DNA from: an uncultured Porticoccus sp.
Lineage (GTDB): Bacteria > Pseudomonadota > Gammaproteobacteria > Pseudomonadales > Porticoccaceae
Direction: 5' to 3'
Assembly: GCA_905181945.1 (NCBI GenBank)
Contig: CAJIZZ010000006.1
Coordinates: forward strand, 22,601 to 86,600
DNA: 64,000 nt
The notes below the pieces were generated by a model. That model ran no database searches and was not told where the DNA came from. It saw only the letters and a program-made list of their open reading frames with translations. The first letter of the stretch is position 1. Each line of letters begins with the position of its first letter. This document shows, piece after piece, positions 28,885-40,393 of the stretch. Both the position numbers and the translations under genes were made by a program.

Positions 28885-31695
28885 TTAGGCATATAAACGC
28901 TGCTCGCCCTGTCCATCAATATTTTCAATACAACGACTGCAAATATCAACATGTTTTGCATGAGAGCCTACATCTTCGCGATGATGCCAACATCGCTCAC
29001 ACTTTGCATGCTTTGTTCTGATGGCTTGTACCAAGAGCCCATCAATTTCTGTTGGTGCTACATCTACGGCATCACTAAGAGGTTTTATCTCAGCTTCAGA
29101 AGTAATAAAGACGAACCTTAGCTCATCCTCTAGCTTCTCTAGAGTCTTTTGTATTTCTTCGTTCACATAAACTATGACTTTGGCTTCAAGTGATTTTTGA
29201 ATACCATCTTTCTTTTTTTCTTCTAAAATTTTGTTGACTGCATTTCGTACCCCTAAGATTAGCTCCCAGTCACTGGCTGTAATTTTGCCTCCAACAACAA
29301 ATGGCAATTCTTTCCATTCGGCAAAAAAAACAGACTCTTCTCTATCACCAGGCATGCATGCCCAAATTTCTTCTGCGGTAAAGCTCAATATCGGTGAAAT
29401 CCAACGGACAAACGCGTCTAAAATATAGTATATGGCTGTCTGGGCTGATCGCCTTGCGATAGAGTTTCCTTGGCAAGTATACTGACGATCCTTGATAATA
29501 TTTAGATAGAATCCACCCATATCAGTAACACAAAAGTTATGCAGTTTCTGGTAAATATGATGAAATTGGTAGCTATCATATGCTGCTACAATTTCCTTAT
29601 GCATCTTTATGGTTAGGTCTAAAGCCCAGCGATCAAGCGCTAACATTTCATCGATAGGCACCAGATTGTCAGAAGGATTGAAATCGTCTAGGTTAGACAA
29701 AAAGAAACGCGCTGTATTTCGGATTCTGCGATATGAGTCACCAGATCGTTTCAAAATTTCATCAGAAACACTCATCTCACCACTGAAATCTGTAGCTGCA
29801 ACCCACAACCTCAATACATCAGCACCCTGATCGCTGATAACTTGTTGTGGTGATAATACATTGCCAATAGATTTAGACATCTTGCGGCCATCAGCATCCA
29901 CAACAAAACCATGTGTCAAAACTGCCTTATAGGGAGCAGTATTTTTTATTGCAATTGCAGTTTTTAACGATGATTGAAACCAACCCCTGTGTTGATCAGA
30001 TCCTTCGAGATAAAGATCTGCAGGAAATTGCAACTCTTTGCGCTCATCAAGAACAGCGGCATGGGTGACGCCTGAATCAAACCATACATCCAAGGTATCG
30101 CTCACCTTGTTATACTCATTTTCTTGGTCACCTAATAATTCCTTGGCATCTATTTCATACCAAAAATCTATGCCGTGCTGCTCGACGCCAGATGCTATAA
30201 TTTCTATTAAGCGCGGAGTATCAGGATGAACATCGCCAGTCGATTTATGAATGAACAATGGAATAGGAACGCCCCAGGTGCGCTGACGGGAAATACACCA
30301 ATCTGGGCTATTTTCAAGCATTCCATTAATTCTTGCCTGTCCCCACTCTGGATACCAAGACAACAATGGAACTGCTTTTTTTGCTTTTTTTAGCAAACTA
30401 CCCTGAGTCATGCTAATAAACCACTGAGGGGTCGCACGATAAATCAATGGGGTCTTAGTTCGCCAACAATGAGCGTAACTATGTGTAATCTTTGTATTAG
30501 CAAGCAACCGATTTTTGTTTTTTAGGAGGCCCACGACCTTTTCGTCAACCTTGTAAACATGTTCTCCAGCAAAAAAATCTACGTCTTTTCGAAATATGCC
30601 GTTATCATCAATATAATTAAGGGTGCTAATATTATATTTTTCCGCAACAACAAAATCATCCACACCATGATCCGGCGCAGTATGAACACACCCGGTGCCA
30701 GCATCAGTTGTAACATGATCTCCAAGAATGACAGGTACCTGACGGTCAGAAAAAGGATGCCTCAAGACTAATAATTCAAGCTGAGAACCTTTAGCGTGAC
30801 CCACCACCTGATACTCCTTTACCCCCCAGCGGGACAAAATAGACCCCACAAGACTTTTGGCAACCAAATATCGTCCCGGTAAACAACCTGGGGGCTGGCA
30901 AGCTAGAAGCACGTAATCTAGTTCGGGGTTCAAGCTAACTGCCTGATTTGACGGCAAAGTCCAAGGAGTTGTAGTCCAGATAACTACGGAGATATCACCA
31001 ACACCATTAATCTCAGACATTGCTTTGCCGAAAGCCTCTTCGTCAGCCACAGGAAACGCGACGTCAATTGAAAATGAAATTTTGTCTTGATATTCAACCT
31101 CAGTTTCAGCCAGCGCCGATGCGCCTACGACACTCCAATAAACTGGCTTGTAGCCCTTAACTAAATGTCCGTTTTCAATAACTCTACCAAGGGCACGAAT
31201 AATACTTGCTTCAAACTTTTTATCCATAGTGAGATAAGGGTTGCCCCATTCGGCAAAAACACCAAGTCGAATAAAATCTTCCTTTTGCCCTGCTACTTGT
31301 CGTTGTGCATATTCCCTACATTTTTGGCGAAAAGTTTTATGATCCACCTTGATCCCAGCTTTTCCAATTTTTTTTTCTACTTCATGTTCAATAGGGAGTC
31401 CGTGGCAGTCCCAGCCTGGAACATATGGGGCATCGTAACCACTAAGGGTTCGAGATTTAATCACAATATCTTTTAATATTTTATTAACGGCATGACCAAT
31501 ATGAATTTTACCGTTCGCATAAGGAGGACCATCGTGCAAAATAAACTTTTCTCTACCATGACGCTTTTCGCGCAACCTCTCATAGAGCTTGCTTGCCTCC
31601 CAGTGTTTAAGCATTTCCGGTTCCCTCTGAGAGAGATTAGCCTTCATCGGAAACGAGGTAGCAGGCAAATTTAAAGTTAATTTGTAGTCAGTCAT
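28885..31695 (-). CDS. ileS: Isoleucyl-tRNA synthetase
   Basis: Class I synthetase charging tRNA-Ile. It has the HIGH motif in [18 protein letters not shown] (about residues 57-74), the CP1 editing domain with [14 protein letters not shown], the KMSKS loop [11 protein letters not shown] near 604, and a C-terminal zinc site ([12 protein letters not shown], then CSRC). Length of 936 residues fits the bacterial single-zinc form. The tRNA-Ile2 gene at 55.6 kb encodes one of its substrates. Confidence 0.98.
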   Translation of the reverse strand: MTDYKLTLNLPATSFPMKANLSQREPEMLKHWEASKLYERLREKRHGREKFILHDGPPYANGKIHIGHAVNKILKDIVIKSRTLSGYDAPYVPGWDCHGLPIEHEVEKKIGKAGIKVDHKTFRQKCREYAQRQVAGQKEDFIRLGVFAEWGNPYLTMDKKFEASIIRALGRVIENGHLVKGYKPVYWSVVGASALAETEVEYQDKISFSIDVAFPVADEEAFGKAMSEINGVGDISVVIWTTTPWTLPSNQAVSLNPELDYVLLACQPPGCLPGRYLVAKSLVGSILSRWGVKEYQVVGHAKGSQLELLVLRHPFSDRQVPVILGDHVTTDAGTGCVHTAPDHGVDDFVVAEKYNISTLNYIDDNGIFRKDVDFFAGEHVYKVDEKVVGLLKNKNRLLANTKITHSYAHCWRTKTPLIYRATPQWFISMTQGSLLKKAKKAVPLLSWYPEWGQARINGMLENSPDWCISRQRTWGVPIPLFIHKSTGDVHPDTPRLIEIIASGVEQHGIDFWYEIDAKELLGDQENEYNKVSDTLDVWFDSGVTHAAVLDERKELQFPADLYLEGSDQHRGWFQSSLKTAIAIKNTAPYKAVLTHGFVVDADGRKMSKSIGNVLSPQQVISDQGADVLRLWVAATDFSGEMSVSDEILKRSGDSYRRIRNTARFFLSNLDDFNPSDNLVPIDEMLALDRWALDLTIKMHKEIVAAYDSYQFHHIYQKLHNFCVTDMGGFYLNIIKDRQYTCQGNSIARRSAQTAIYYILDAFVRWISPILSFTAEEIWACMPGDREESVFFAEWKELPFVVGGKITASDWELILGVRNAVNKILEEKKKDGIQKSLEAKVIVYVNEEIQKTLEKLEDELRFVFITSEAEIKPLSDAVDVAPTEIDGLLVQAIRTKHAKCERCWHHREDVGSHAKHVDICSRCIENIDGQGEQRLYA

Positions 31696-31717
31696 TTTTT
31701 AAAATCTTCTTCTGTCT

Positions 31718-32659
31718 TTATGCAGTAAAATATTTTCGAGCGACCTGAATGTCGCGATTAATTGCTGTAACCATCATGTCCATGGAAGAAAACGTTTTTT
31801 CATCACGAATTTTAGCTTTAAATTCTACGTGAATTCTTTGTCCATACAAATCTTCATCAAAATCTAATAAATGGACTTCAAGGACCGGCTTAACTAAATC
31901 ACCTATAGTTGGCCTGATGCCCACATTGGCAACACCCGCTAAGCGGCGATTACCCAACAATACCTCTACAATAAAAACCCCACTTAATGGGGCGCTGTAT
32001 CTTTTTAGCGCGACGTTAACGGTAGGAATTCCAATCTCCCTACCAAGCCTCTGTCCATAAATAACGCAACCCGTGATCTTAAAGGTTTCACCCAGCAGTC
32101 TCTCGGCTAGAATGAAATTAGATGCCTCTAAAGCTGAACGAATACGAGTACTACTAATTCGCTCGCCTTGGTGCTCTAATGTTAAAGTATCAATGACATC
32201 AAAATTATTTTTATACCCAGCTTGTTGTAGCAGCCGATAATTTCCACTTCTATCGTGGCCAAACCTAAAATCATCACCCACTACTAAACAGCGAACTTTT
32301 AAGCCAGAAATCAAAACTTTTTCAACAAAATCTATTGCTGACAAGCTGCGCAAAGAGCGGTTAAATTGCAAACAAAAAATTTTATCTACACCCACATTAA
32401 TGAATGCCTCAACTTTTTCACGCAAACGCATTAAGCGAGCTGGAGCCTGTTCGCCAGAAAAAAATTCTTGGGGCTGCGGCTCAAAAATCATAACAACAGA
32501 AGGCAACCCAAGCTCGTTAGCTTTATCAATCAACTGCCGTAATATAGCCTGATGTCCTAAATGGACGCCGTCAAAAGACCCGATAGTTGCAACACAACCA
32601 CTATGCTCAGGCTTCAAATTATGCAAGCCTCTAATAAATTTTTTATTATCTTTGGTCAC
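31718..32659 (-). CDS. ribF: Bifunctional riboflavin kinase / FAD synthetase
   Basis: Makes FMN and FAD from riboflavin. The N-terminal FAD synthetase domain has TIGSFDGVHLGHQAIL at about residues 26-41, with VVGDDFRFGHDRSGN and SSTRIR further on. The C-terminal kinase domain has GQRLGREIGIPTVNV and FDEDLYGQ. Length is 313 residues. The start is a GTG at 32659 that lies inside the second copy of a 22-base tandem duplication. There is no visible FMN riboswitch upstream. Confidence 0.97.
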   Translation of the reverse strand: MTKDNKKFIRGLHNLKPEHSGCVATIGSFDGVHLGHQAILRQLIDKANELGLPSVVMIFEPQPQEFFSGEQAPARLMRLREKVEAFINVGVDKIFCLQFNRSLRSLSAIDFVEKVLISGLKVRCLVVGDDFRFGHDRSGNYRLLQQAGYKNNFDVIDTLTLEHQGERISSTRIRSALEASNFILAERLLGETFKITGCVIYGQRLGREIGIPTVNVALKRYSAPLSGVFIVEVLLGNRRLAGVANVGIRPTIGDLVKPVLEVHLLDFDEDLYGQRIHVEFKAKIRDEKTFSSMDMMVTAINRDIQVARKYFTA

Positions 32660-32686
32660 TTGCCTTGTTATCTTTAGTCACTTGCC
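32643..32686. repeat. 22-bp tandem duplication over the ribF start
   Basis: Positions 32643-32664 and 32665-32686 are two adjacent 22-base copies identical at 20 positions. Each copy holds a GTG followed by ACN AAA GAT AAY on the minus strand. The downstream GTG is the ribF start; the upstream one opens a different frame that reaches a TAA inside ribF after 11 codons. Confidence 0.85.
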
Positions 32687-32797
32687 ATCGATTTCGAGAA
32701 ATGAAACAAAATTATACCCATCCATGGCGATTAAAAACAGATTAGCTTCTTATTTATATTAGCATTAAGCTCAGCTTGAGCCGATCTAAGTCACAGC

Positions 32798-34408
32798 TTA
32801 TTTATTTTTCAGATGAAAAAAGCGAAAACCGCCTAAAAAAAGAGCTGAAATATAAACCATTACACCTACAGCACACATCATGCTTAACCATCCAGCCCTT
32901 TCCCACCAGACCAATTCTAGCCAACTGTTCAGGTACGCAGTAAATCCATATAAAGTGACACACATCGCGATATTGGCATTCAACAACATAAATAAAAATT
33001 TACGCCAACCTGGCTCTGGAACATACACATCACCCTTACGCAAGCCGCGAAATAACAAAATACTATTTAGTATAGCGGCTAACGATGTTGCTAAAGCCAA
33101 CCCAACATGTCCTATCTCTAAATAAAAATGAAAAGGTGTCGCTAAAACAATATTGAGCCCCATATTTACCGCCAAAGCTATGATACCTATACGAACAGGG
33201 GTTCTAATGTCTTGACGGGAAAAATAACCTGGAGCTAAAACTTTTATCATCATAAAAGCTACCACTCCCACTGAGTATGCACGCAAACTCATAGCAGCCA
33301 TAGCCATATCTCGGGGCGTCATGACTTCTCCATAATAGAATAATGCTACTAAAATTGGCTCGGCCAAAATTATCAGCGCTATGGCTGCCGGAATAGCAAT
33401 AAGCAAAACTAAACGAATCGCCCAATCTAATGTGGCGCTGAACTTTTCAAGATTATCGGCGACATGTTGCCTAGATAGATTAGGCAATATGACGGTAGCA
33501 ATAGCAATCCCAAACACACCTAAAGGCAGCTCGGCTAAACGGTCAGAATAGTAAAGCCAAGAAATACTTCCCGTGGGAAGAAGTGAGGCTATCATGGTAT
33601 CCAGCAAAAGATTTATTTGACTCACTGAAACGCCAAAAATTGCTGGGGCCATTAACTTCAGTATCTTGACAACCCCCTCATCACGCCAGCCTAAAGCAGG
33701 GGAAGGAATCATATGAATTTGAGCTAAAAATGGTAGCTGAAATAACAACTGTATTATACCTGCAGCTAAAACACCCCAAGCAAGAGCATATACAGGCTCA
33801 TCAAACCATGGGGAGACAAAAATCGCTGCAACTATCAAGGATATGTTTAAAAAAACGGGAGTGATGGCAGGAACTGCAAATCTATCATAGCTATTAAGAA
33901 TTGCTCCGGCAAACCCTGTTAAGGATATTAGCATTAAGTAGGGGAATGTAATCTTCAACATGTCGCTAGCAGCAGCAAATTTATCTGGATCATCTAACCA
34001 AAAGCCAAATGCAAAAATACCGGTAATCAAGGGAGCCGCTATGACAACTAAAACTGTAACCGCAATAAGTATGGATCCTAAAACCCCAGCTACGCTATTT
34101 ATTAAAGCTTTTACTGCAGCCTGACTGCCGGCCTCTCTATATTCAGCTAAAACAGGCACAAAAGCTTGAGAAAAAGCACCTTCAGCAAAAAGTCGCCGAA
34201 AAAAATTAGGGATTTTAAACGCAACAAAAAAAGCATCTGCCATGGCATCTGCGCCAATAAACCTGGCTATAACGATATCTCGTAACAACCCCAAGACCCT
34301 AGAGCACATGGTCATGGAAGCGACTACCCCGCTAGATCTTAATAATCCCACTGGTTCCACTAGAGGGTCTGGCTGCTTGCTTATATCAAGCGCATCTTGA
34401 TGCTTCAA
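32798..34408 (-). CDS. murJ: Lipid II flippase MurJ
   Basis: Moves lipid II across the inner membrane for peptidoglycan synthesis. A MOP-superfamily protein with about 14 membrane helices. Landmarks are TMCSRVLGLLRDIVIARFIGA at about residues 32-52, FFRRLFAEGAFSQAFVPVL, and the Arg-containing SLRAYSVGVVAFMMIKVLAPGYFSRQDIRTPV. Length is 536 residues. It leads the murJ-ribF-ileS-lspA-fkpB-ispH cluster and is divergent from rpsT. Confidence 0.96.
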   Translation of the reverse strand: MKHQDALDISKQPDPLVEPVGLLRSSGVVASMTMCSRVLGLLRDIVIARFIGADAMADAFFVAFKIPNFFRRLFAEGAFSQAFVPVLAEYREAGSQAAVKALINSVAGVLGSILIAVTVLVVIAAPLITGIFAFGFWLDDPDKFAAASDMLKITFPYLMLISLTGFAGAILNSYDRFAVPAITPVFLNISLIVAAIFVSPWFDEPVYALAWGVLAAGIIQLLFQLPFLAQIHMIPSPALGWRDEGVVKILKLMAPAIFGVSVSQINLLLDTMIASLLPTGSISWLYYSDRLAELPLGVFGIAIATVILPNLSRQHVADNLEKFSATLDWAIRLVLLIAIPAAIALIILAEPILVALFYYGEVMTPRDMAMAAMSLRAYSVGVVAFMMIKVLAPGYFSRQDIRTPVRIGIIALAVNMGLNIVLATPFHFYLEIGHVGLALATSLAAILNSILLFRGLRKGDVYVPEPGWRKFLFMLLNANIAMCVTLYGFTAYLNSWLELVWWERAGWLSMMCAVGVMVYISALFLGGFRFFHLKNK

Positions 34409-34587
34409 AAGTTAAGCCCCGATTACTTTGTAAAAGTAAGAAATTAATTTTTAAAATAATCATATCCATATTGAGCTTAAGTTTACGATCATATTTAGAT
34501 TTAGCACAGACATAACATGAAATATGAGAAGAACTCTCCTAATATTAGATTTTAATCATGATAATAAAGGTTTCACCACAATTCATA

Positions 34588-34616
34588 TTGATAAGCACTA
34601 GCAAACATTGTATATT
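34588..34616 (+). promoter_or_regulatory. Sigma-70 promoter of rpsT
   Basis: TTGATA and TATATT are separated by exactly 17 bases, followed by a GC-rich CTCGCGCC discriminator. Transcription would begin near 34623, giving a leader of about 47 bases. Confidence 0.65.
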
Positions 34617-34669
34617 CTCGCGCCTTGAGTTAAGACCTTAATCTTAATATAGCTTATAAGGAGCATTAG

Positions 34670-34939
34670 GTGGCCAACACACCCCAAGCACGCAAAAGAG
34701 CGCGCCAGAATGAAAAAAATCGTAAGCATAATGGCAGCATGCGCTCCATGGTTCGCACCTATCTAAAGAAGACAGATGCTGCCATAGAGTCAGGTGAGGC
34801 AGCGGCAGCACAAGCTGCTTTCAATATAGTTGCCCCCATACTTGACCGAATTGCCGATAAAGGAGTTATCCATAAAAATAAAGCTGCCCGTCACAAAAGT
34901 CGCTTAAACGCAAAAATAAGGGCCCTTTCAGCTAGCTAG
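34670..34939 (+). CDS. rpsT: Small subunit ribosomal protein S20
   Basis: Binds 16S rRNA early in 30S assembly. The basic helical protein reads [18 protein letters not shown] and ends [21 protein letters not shown]. Start is GTG at 34670, behind AAGGAG. A non-ATG start is also found in E. coli rpsT, where it takes part in autogenous control. Length is 89 residues. The gene is a single unit with its own promoter and terminator. Confidence 0.98.
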   Translation: MANTPQARKRARQNEKNRKHNGSMRSMVRTYLKKTDAAIESGEAAAAQAAFNIVAPILDRIADKGVIHKNKAARHKSRLNAKIRALSAS

Positions 34940-34968
34940 AGCCGTTAAATTAGCTGCCCGAGCAATGT

Positions 34969-34994
34969 AAAACCGGCATATAGCCGGTTTTTTT
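34969..34994 (+). terminator. Rho-independent terminator of rpsT
   Basis: AAAACCGGC and GCCGGTTTT form a nine-base-pair stem with loop ATATA, followed by further T residues, 30 bases after the rpsT stop. Confidence 0.9.
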
Positions 34995-35061
34995 ATATAT
35001 AAGTTTTAATTGAACGGCGATCTTTCGCAAAGAGAAAGAGTACTCTAGGTGGAAACATAAA

Positions 35062-36186
35062 TCAGGTCAAAACTAAATTATCACTATGAATTAACTCCTG
35101 GGAATCACAATAACCCAGCATATCAGATATAAATGCACTGCTTTTACCAATAATTTTGGCGCTCTCAACGGCACCGTAATTAACGATTCCTCGTGCAACT
35201 TCGGCGCCGCTCCCATCAACACACTTCACCAAATCCCCTTTGCGAAAATTTCCCTCTATGCTCTTTACCCCAATTGGAAGCAGGCTCTTGCGATGCTTTA
35301 CCAGCATTTTTACTGCTCCTGCATCAAGTGTTAATGCACCAAAAACCCTCATCCTGCAAGCCATCCATTGCTTGCGAGCTGCAATTGGTTCTTTGTTAGC
35401 AGCAAGCAGAGTGCCCAATATTTGTCCTTTCAGCAATTGAGTTAAGATGCCATCTACCTTGCCATTAGCTATGATAGTGTTTGTACCAGAAAGAGAAGCA
35501 AGCCTGGCAGCCTTAAGTTTTGTAACCATTCCTCCTCGCCCCAGGCTACCTGAGCCTCCAGCTAATACACTTAACGTCCTATCTCTCGAGTTTCCATAAG
35601 AAATTAATTTAGCCCGAGGATTTCTTCTCGGATCTGAATCAAAAAGACCATCCTGGTCAGTTAGTATGATCAATAAATCAGCATCTATTAGATTTGCAAC
35701 CATAGCGGCCAAAGTATCGTTGTCGCCAAAACAAATTTCATCTGTTGCCACTGCATCGTTCTCGTTAACTATAGGCGCCACTTTGAGCTTAAGTAATGAC
35801 TGTAATGTATTTCGAGCATTCAGGTAGCGTTCACGAATTGAAATATCATCATGATTTAATAAAATTTGGGCAGTAGTATGCTTATATTTCTGAAACTCAA
35901 ATTCGTAAGCCTGAGCTAGTCCCATTTGGCCGACGGCAGCGGCGACCTGCAGCTCATGCACCAATGAAGGGCGCTCGTCCCAATTAAGCCTGAACATCCC
36001 CTCAGCAACAGCACCAGAAGAAACAATCACAACCTCTAACCCCTTATTAAGCATACCTGCAATCTGTTCCACCCAGGCAGCAATAGCTGCCTTATCAAGC
36101 CCTTGATCATTGGAGGTTAATAGTGCGCTGCCAATTTTTACAACCACGCGCTTAGTGTTTTTTACAGAATCTCTGCGATTAATCAT
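35062..36186 (-). CDS. proB: Glutamate 5-kinase
   Basis: First step of proline synthesis. The amino acid kinase domain begins VVVKIGSALLTSNDQGLD, with VSSGAVAEGM, the substrate region NENDAVATDE, and GGMVTKLKAARLASLSGT. A C-terminal PUA domain spans about residues 270-374 and includes RKGDLVKCVDGSG. I prefer the ATG at 36186 (374 residues); an in-frame ATG at 36216 adds ten residues not typical of the family. It follows obgE on the same strand, the usual rplU-rpmA-obgE-proB order. Confidence 0.96.
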   Translation of the reverse strand: MINRRDSVKNTKRVVVKIGSALLTSNDQGLDKAAIAAWVEQIAGMLNKGLEVVIVSSGAVAEGMFRLNWDERPSLVHELQVAAAVGQMGLAQAYEFEFQKYKHTTAQILLNHDDISIRERYLNARNTLQSLLKLKVAPIVNENDAVATDEICFGDNDTLAAMVANLIDADLLIILTDQDGLFDSDPRRNPRAKLISYGNSRDRTLSVLAGGSGSLGRGGMVTKLKAARLASLSGTNTIIANGKVDGILTQLLKGQILGTLLAANKEPIAARKQWMACRMRVFGALTLDAGAVKMLVKHRKSLLPIGVKSIEGNFRKGDLVKCVDGSGAEVARGIVNYGAVESAKIIGKSSAFISDMLGYCDSQELIHSDNLVLT

Positions 36187-36290
36187 ATTTCGTCCAGCTA
36201 CATTATTTAGCCACACTCGTCATGAGTTTTTATTTATCTTTTAAGCTTTATATTAAATGGCTAATTTTTATTATTTTGAAAAATCTTTAT

Positions 36291-37466
<1,176 letters not shown>

Positions 37467-37591
37467 TCACAATATATTTTAAATACTAGAATCTTGGTCT
37501 GGATTGAAAATGGAGTATACAGCTTCTAGAGATGCGTTATAAGTTATCAAAATACAAACAAGGCTAAGAAAGTAAATTACGTCGTCATAAC

Positions 37592-37618
37592 AAAAAGCCC
37601 CGCTTTTAGCGGGGCTTT
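37592..37618 (-). terminator. Terminator after rpmA
   Basis: A ten-base-pair stem (AAAGCCCCGC and its complement, loop of five) ends on the minus strand in TTTTT. It lies 34 bases downstream of the rpmA stop, separating rplU-rpmA from obgE. Confidence 0.85.
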
Positions 37619-37651
37619 AGCCTAAATAAAAAGGCAACCTAATTTGACACC

Positions 37652-37909
37652 TTAGGCAGTCACAATATCAACATATTTTCGATTACTGGGTCCTCTTACT
37701 ATGAACTTTACTTCTCCAGTAGCAGTCGCAAATATTGTATGATCTCGGCCAAGTCCAGCATTATTGCCCGCATAAAATCTCGTACCTCTCTGCCTAACAA
37801 TAATGCTTCCAGCAGATACTTTTTCTCCTCCAAAGCGCTTAACGCCGAGACGTTTACTTTCGGAATCGCGTCCATTGCGGGTACTACCACCAGCTTTCTT
37901 GTGAGCCAT
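37652..37909 (-). CDS. rpmA: Large subunit ribosomal protein L27
   Basis: L27 reaches the peptidyl transferase centre. The protein starts [20 protein letters not shown], with no cleavable N-terminal extension, and contains [19 protein letters not shown]. Length of 85 residues is normal. It is nine bases downstream of rplU. Confidence 0.98.
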   Translation of the reverse strand: MAHKKAGGSTRNGRDSESKRLGVKRFGGEKVSAGSIIVRQRGTRFYAGNNAGLGRDHTIFATATGEVKFIVRGPSNRKYVDIVTA

Positions 37910-37918
37910 GACGTTCTC

Positions 37919-38359
37919 CTATTTGTTGATCTCGGGTTTAACCTTAGGTTTAGCTTCCACTTTAGCCTTGGGTTTAGCTTCCACTTTAGCCTTGGGTTTA
38001 GCTTCCGCTTTAGCCTTGGGTTTAGCTTCAGCTTTAACCTTTATTTCGCCTATAATTATACTAGTAATCTTAATCTCAGTGAACCACTGACGATGACCCA
38101 TTTGTTTGCGGCTATGTTTACGACGATTAAATTTAATGATTTTTACTTTATCAGCACGTCCATGACTTAGCACTTCCGCCGTAACCTTTGCTCCATCAAT
38201 ATAAGGCGCACCAATTTTGATTTTCTCGCTGTCAGTAACCATAAGTACTTCAGCAAAATCAATTTTTTCACCTGTGGGCACATCTAGTTTTTCCACACGA
38301 AGAAATTCGCCCTCTTCAACACGATGTTGTTTTCCGCCACTTTTAATTACTGCATACAT
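37919..38359 (-). CDS. rplU: Large subunit ribosomal protein L21 with repeat tail
   Basis: L21 binds 23S rRNA. The first 103 residues or so are a normal L21 ([20 protein letters not shown], then [19 protein letters not shown]). About 40 further residues are a Lys/Ala/Glu/Pro tail built from eight-residue repeats of the EAKPKAKV type. That makes it 146 residues against the usual 103. The tail is encoded by a DNA tandem repeat and is probably disordered. Confidence 0.97.
   Translation of the reverse strand: MYAVIKSGGKQHRVEEGEFLRVEKLDVPTGEKIDFAEVLMVTDSEKIKIGAPYIDGAKVTAEVLSHGRADKVKIIKFNRRKHSRKQMGHRQWFTEIKITSIIIGEIKVKAEAKPKAKAEAKPKAKVEAKPKAKVEAKPKVKPEINK
37934..38040. repeat. 24-bp tandem repeats inside the rplU tail
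   Basis: Three nearly identical 24-base units at 37947-37970, 37971-37994 and 37995-38018 are followed by a diverged fourth to 38039 and preceded by a partial copy. The period of 24 keeps frame, so copy number can change without breaking the gene. Confidence 0.9.
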
Positions 38360-38435
38360 ACGATTTACTCCATATTCGCTTCACCAGTTCAAGCCCAAAA
38401 AACGATTTCTCTAGGCCGGTTTTGCGAGCGCGTGG

Positions 38436-38464
38436 ATTTTAAGACAAACAGCACCTAATCGCAA
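38436..38464 (-). promoter_or_regulatory. Sigma-70 promoter of rplU-rpmA
   Basis: On the minus strand TTGCGA is followed after 17 bases by TAAAAT and a GC-rich CCACGCGC discriminator, about 75 bases upstream of rplU. Confidence 0.6.
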
Positions 38465-38611
38465 GAATAAATTGTTATAAAGGTTGGCTATAATAGCTAT
38501 AATAGCTAGGAAGCTTGACATGAAAACACCTCAAGCCCCAAAATTCAATCTCTTCTATTTATTTTATTGAGCAAGCTAATGAAGGTACAAGAAAATCAAC
38601 AGGTCACCTGC

Positions 38612-39574
38612 ATGCTGCCATTTCATCAAGTAGTAAAATCTGAATTTGAAGAAGTCAACAATCTAATCGTTAATCGACTAGATTCTGAAGTCGAGCTAAT
38701 TGAAAACATTGGTCAGTATATTATTGACGGCGGCGGAAAGCGCCTTAGGCCTTTGTTAGTACTTTTAAGTGCTAATAGTTGCGGATATAAAGGTACGGAA
38801 CATATAGTACTCGCAGCAATCATTGAGCTCATACATACAGCCACATTACTTCATGATGATGTGGTCGACACCTCAGAACTTCGGCGCGGCCAGGCAACAG
38901 CAAATACCAAATATGGCAATGCTCCTAGTGTACTGGTTGGCGACTTTCTCTATTCAAGGGCATTTCAAATGCTTGTTGATGTTGGCAACATAGAGATCAT
39001 GGAAATTATTGCAGCTAGTACCAACATAATATCGGAAGGAGAAGTTCAGCAACTTATCAATGCTCGCAATCCTGACATAAGCGAAACAGAATACAAAAAA
39101 GTAATATTTAAAAAAACAGCGATACTTTTTGAAGCTGCCGCAGAAATAGGCGCTTTGATAGCAAAATCTACGCCCAAACAGCAAGCAGCCTCCAGTGGCT
39201 ATGGCCGTCATATTGGGATGGCATTTCAATTGATGGATGACGTGCTTGATTATGATGGCGATATTAAAGATTTGGGCAAAAATATTGGCGACGATTTCGC
39301 AGAAGGTAAGACAACTCTGCCGCTAATTTATGCGATGAAAAATGGCACAAAAAAACAAAGCTTGATGATTCAAGAAGCAATAAAAAATGCTACTTTTGAT
39401 AAATTAGACGCTATTTTCGATGTCATTAAAATCACTAGAGCGTTAGACTACACCAAGTCTTGTGCTCATATGCATGCATTAAAAGCCATACAGTGCCTTG
39501 AAAATCTTCCGGACACTAAAGAAAAGAGAGCAATGATAGAGATTGCAAAATTCTCTGTTGAGCGCAGCTTTTAA
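38612..39574 (+). CDS. ispB: Octaprenyl diphosphate synthase
   Basis: Builds the polyprenyl side chain of ubiquinone. The first Asp-rich motif is LLHDDVVD near residues 86-93 of the full frame and the second is LMDDVLDYDGD. GGGKRLRPLLVLLSANS is also diagnostic. The frame is open to a TTG at 38567, but the ATG at 38612 (MLPFHQVVKSEF) matches the family N-terminus and has AGGT eight bases upstream, giving 320 residues. It is divergent from rplU, the conserved pairing. Confidence 0.95.
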   Translation: MLPFHQVVKSEFEEVNNLIVNRLDSEVELIENIGQYIIDGGGKRLRPLLVLLSANSCGYKGTEHIVLAAIIELIHTATLLHDDVVDTSELRRGQATANTKYGNAPSVLVGDFLYSRAFQMLVDVGNIEIMEIIAASTNIISEGEVQQLINARNPDISETEYKKVIFKKTAILFEAAAEIGALIAKSTPKQQAASSGYGRHIGMAFQLMDDVLDYDGDIKDLGKNIGDDFAEGKTTLPLIYAMKNGTKKQSLMIQEAIKNATFDKLDAIFDVIKITRALDYTKSCAHMHALKAIQCLENLPDTKEKRAMIEIAKFSVERSF

Positions 39575-39792
39575 GTATTTTTATTTTTACGTATTGCTGG
39601 TTGCATATTGCAGTCCATGTAAAACTTACATACAAATACTCCGGAAATAATTCCAAATTTTATATTTTCTGGACTTAACATATTAAATTAGATCAGATTA
39701 AATTTGCTGTTGGTTATATAGATATCAACCACCTAAATCCAAGCTTGAACAAAGTAACCTATTAGTAACATATTTAGAGGCCATACAATTTA

Positions 39793-40323
39793 ATGACAAA
39801 ATTTATTCCGCAGTCGCAAAACTCTTATGATTATGAGGAGTTAATATCCTGCAGCAAAGGAAACTTGTTTGGCGAGGGTAATGCTCAACTTCCCGGCCAT
39901 AATATGCTAATGGTAGATAGGATCACCCATATTCATGCTTCCGAGGGGAAATACGGTAAAGGGATTATGGTTGCTGAGTTAGACATCAAACCAGATTTAT
40001 GGTTTTTTGGATGTCATTTTGAGGGCGATCCAGTCATGCCTGGTTGCTTAGGTCTTGACGCTATGTGGCAACTCACTGGCTTTTTCTTGGCATGGAAAGG
40101 CAACCAAGGCCGCGGCAGAGCTCTTGGGTCAGGAGAGGTCAAGTTTGTTGGTCAAGTTCTTCCATCAGCGAAGCTTATCACCTACAGAATTGACGTATCA
40201 CGGATAGTTGAACGAAAATTAAAAATGGTAATCGCTGACGGTACGGTCACTGTAGATGGTCGAGATATCTATACAGCCAAAGATCTTCGAGTTGGTTTAT
40301 TCGATTCAACTGACAACTTTTAA
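39793..40323 (+). CDS. fabA: 3-hydroxydecanoyl-ACP dehydratase/isomerase
   Basis: Introduces the cis double bond in anaerobic unsaturated fatty acid synthesis. The active site is visible as [20 protein letters not shown], with His75 and Asp89 matching the E. coli pair. [15 protein letters not shown] follows. Length is 176 residues. It is 70 bases upstream of fabB, and the two form the classical fabA-fabB unit. Confidence 0.98.
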   Translation: MTKFIPQSQNSYDYEELISCSKGNLFGEGNAQLPGHNMLMVDRITHIHASEGKYGKGIMVAELDIKPDLWFFGCHFEGDPVMPGCLGLDAMWQLTGFFLAWKGNQGRGRALGSGEVKFVGQVLPSAKLITYRIDVSRIVERKLKMVIADGTVTVDGRDIYTAKDLRVGLFDSTDNF

Positions 40324-40393
40324 TCGTTTAGATTATAATTCATTCTTAAAATATGGTGATATCCGGATCAAAAGCCGGCACAGGGGGCAGATA

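Noticed and set aside
32660..32797. FMN riboswitch before ribF
   Set aside because: The gap is short and lacks the conserved RFN-element segments; it mostly holds the tandem duplication.
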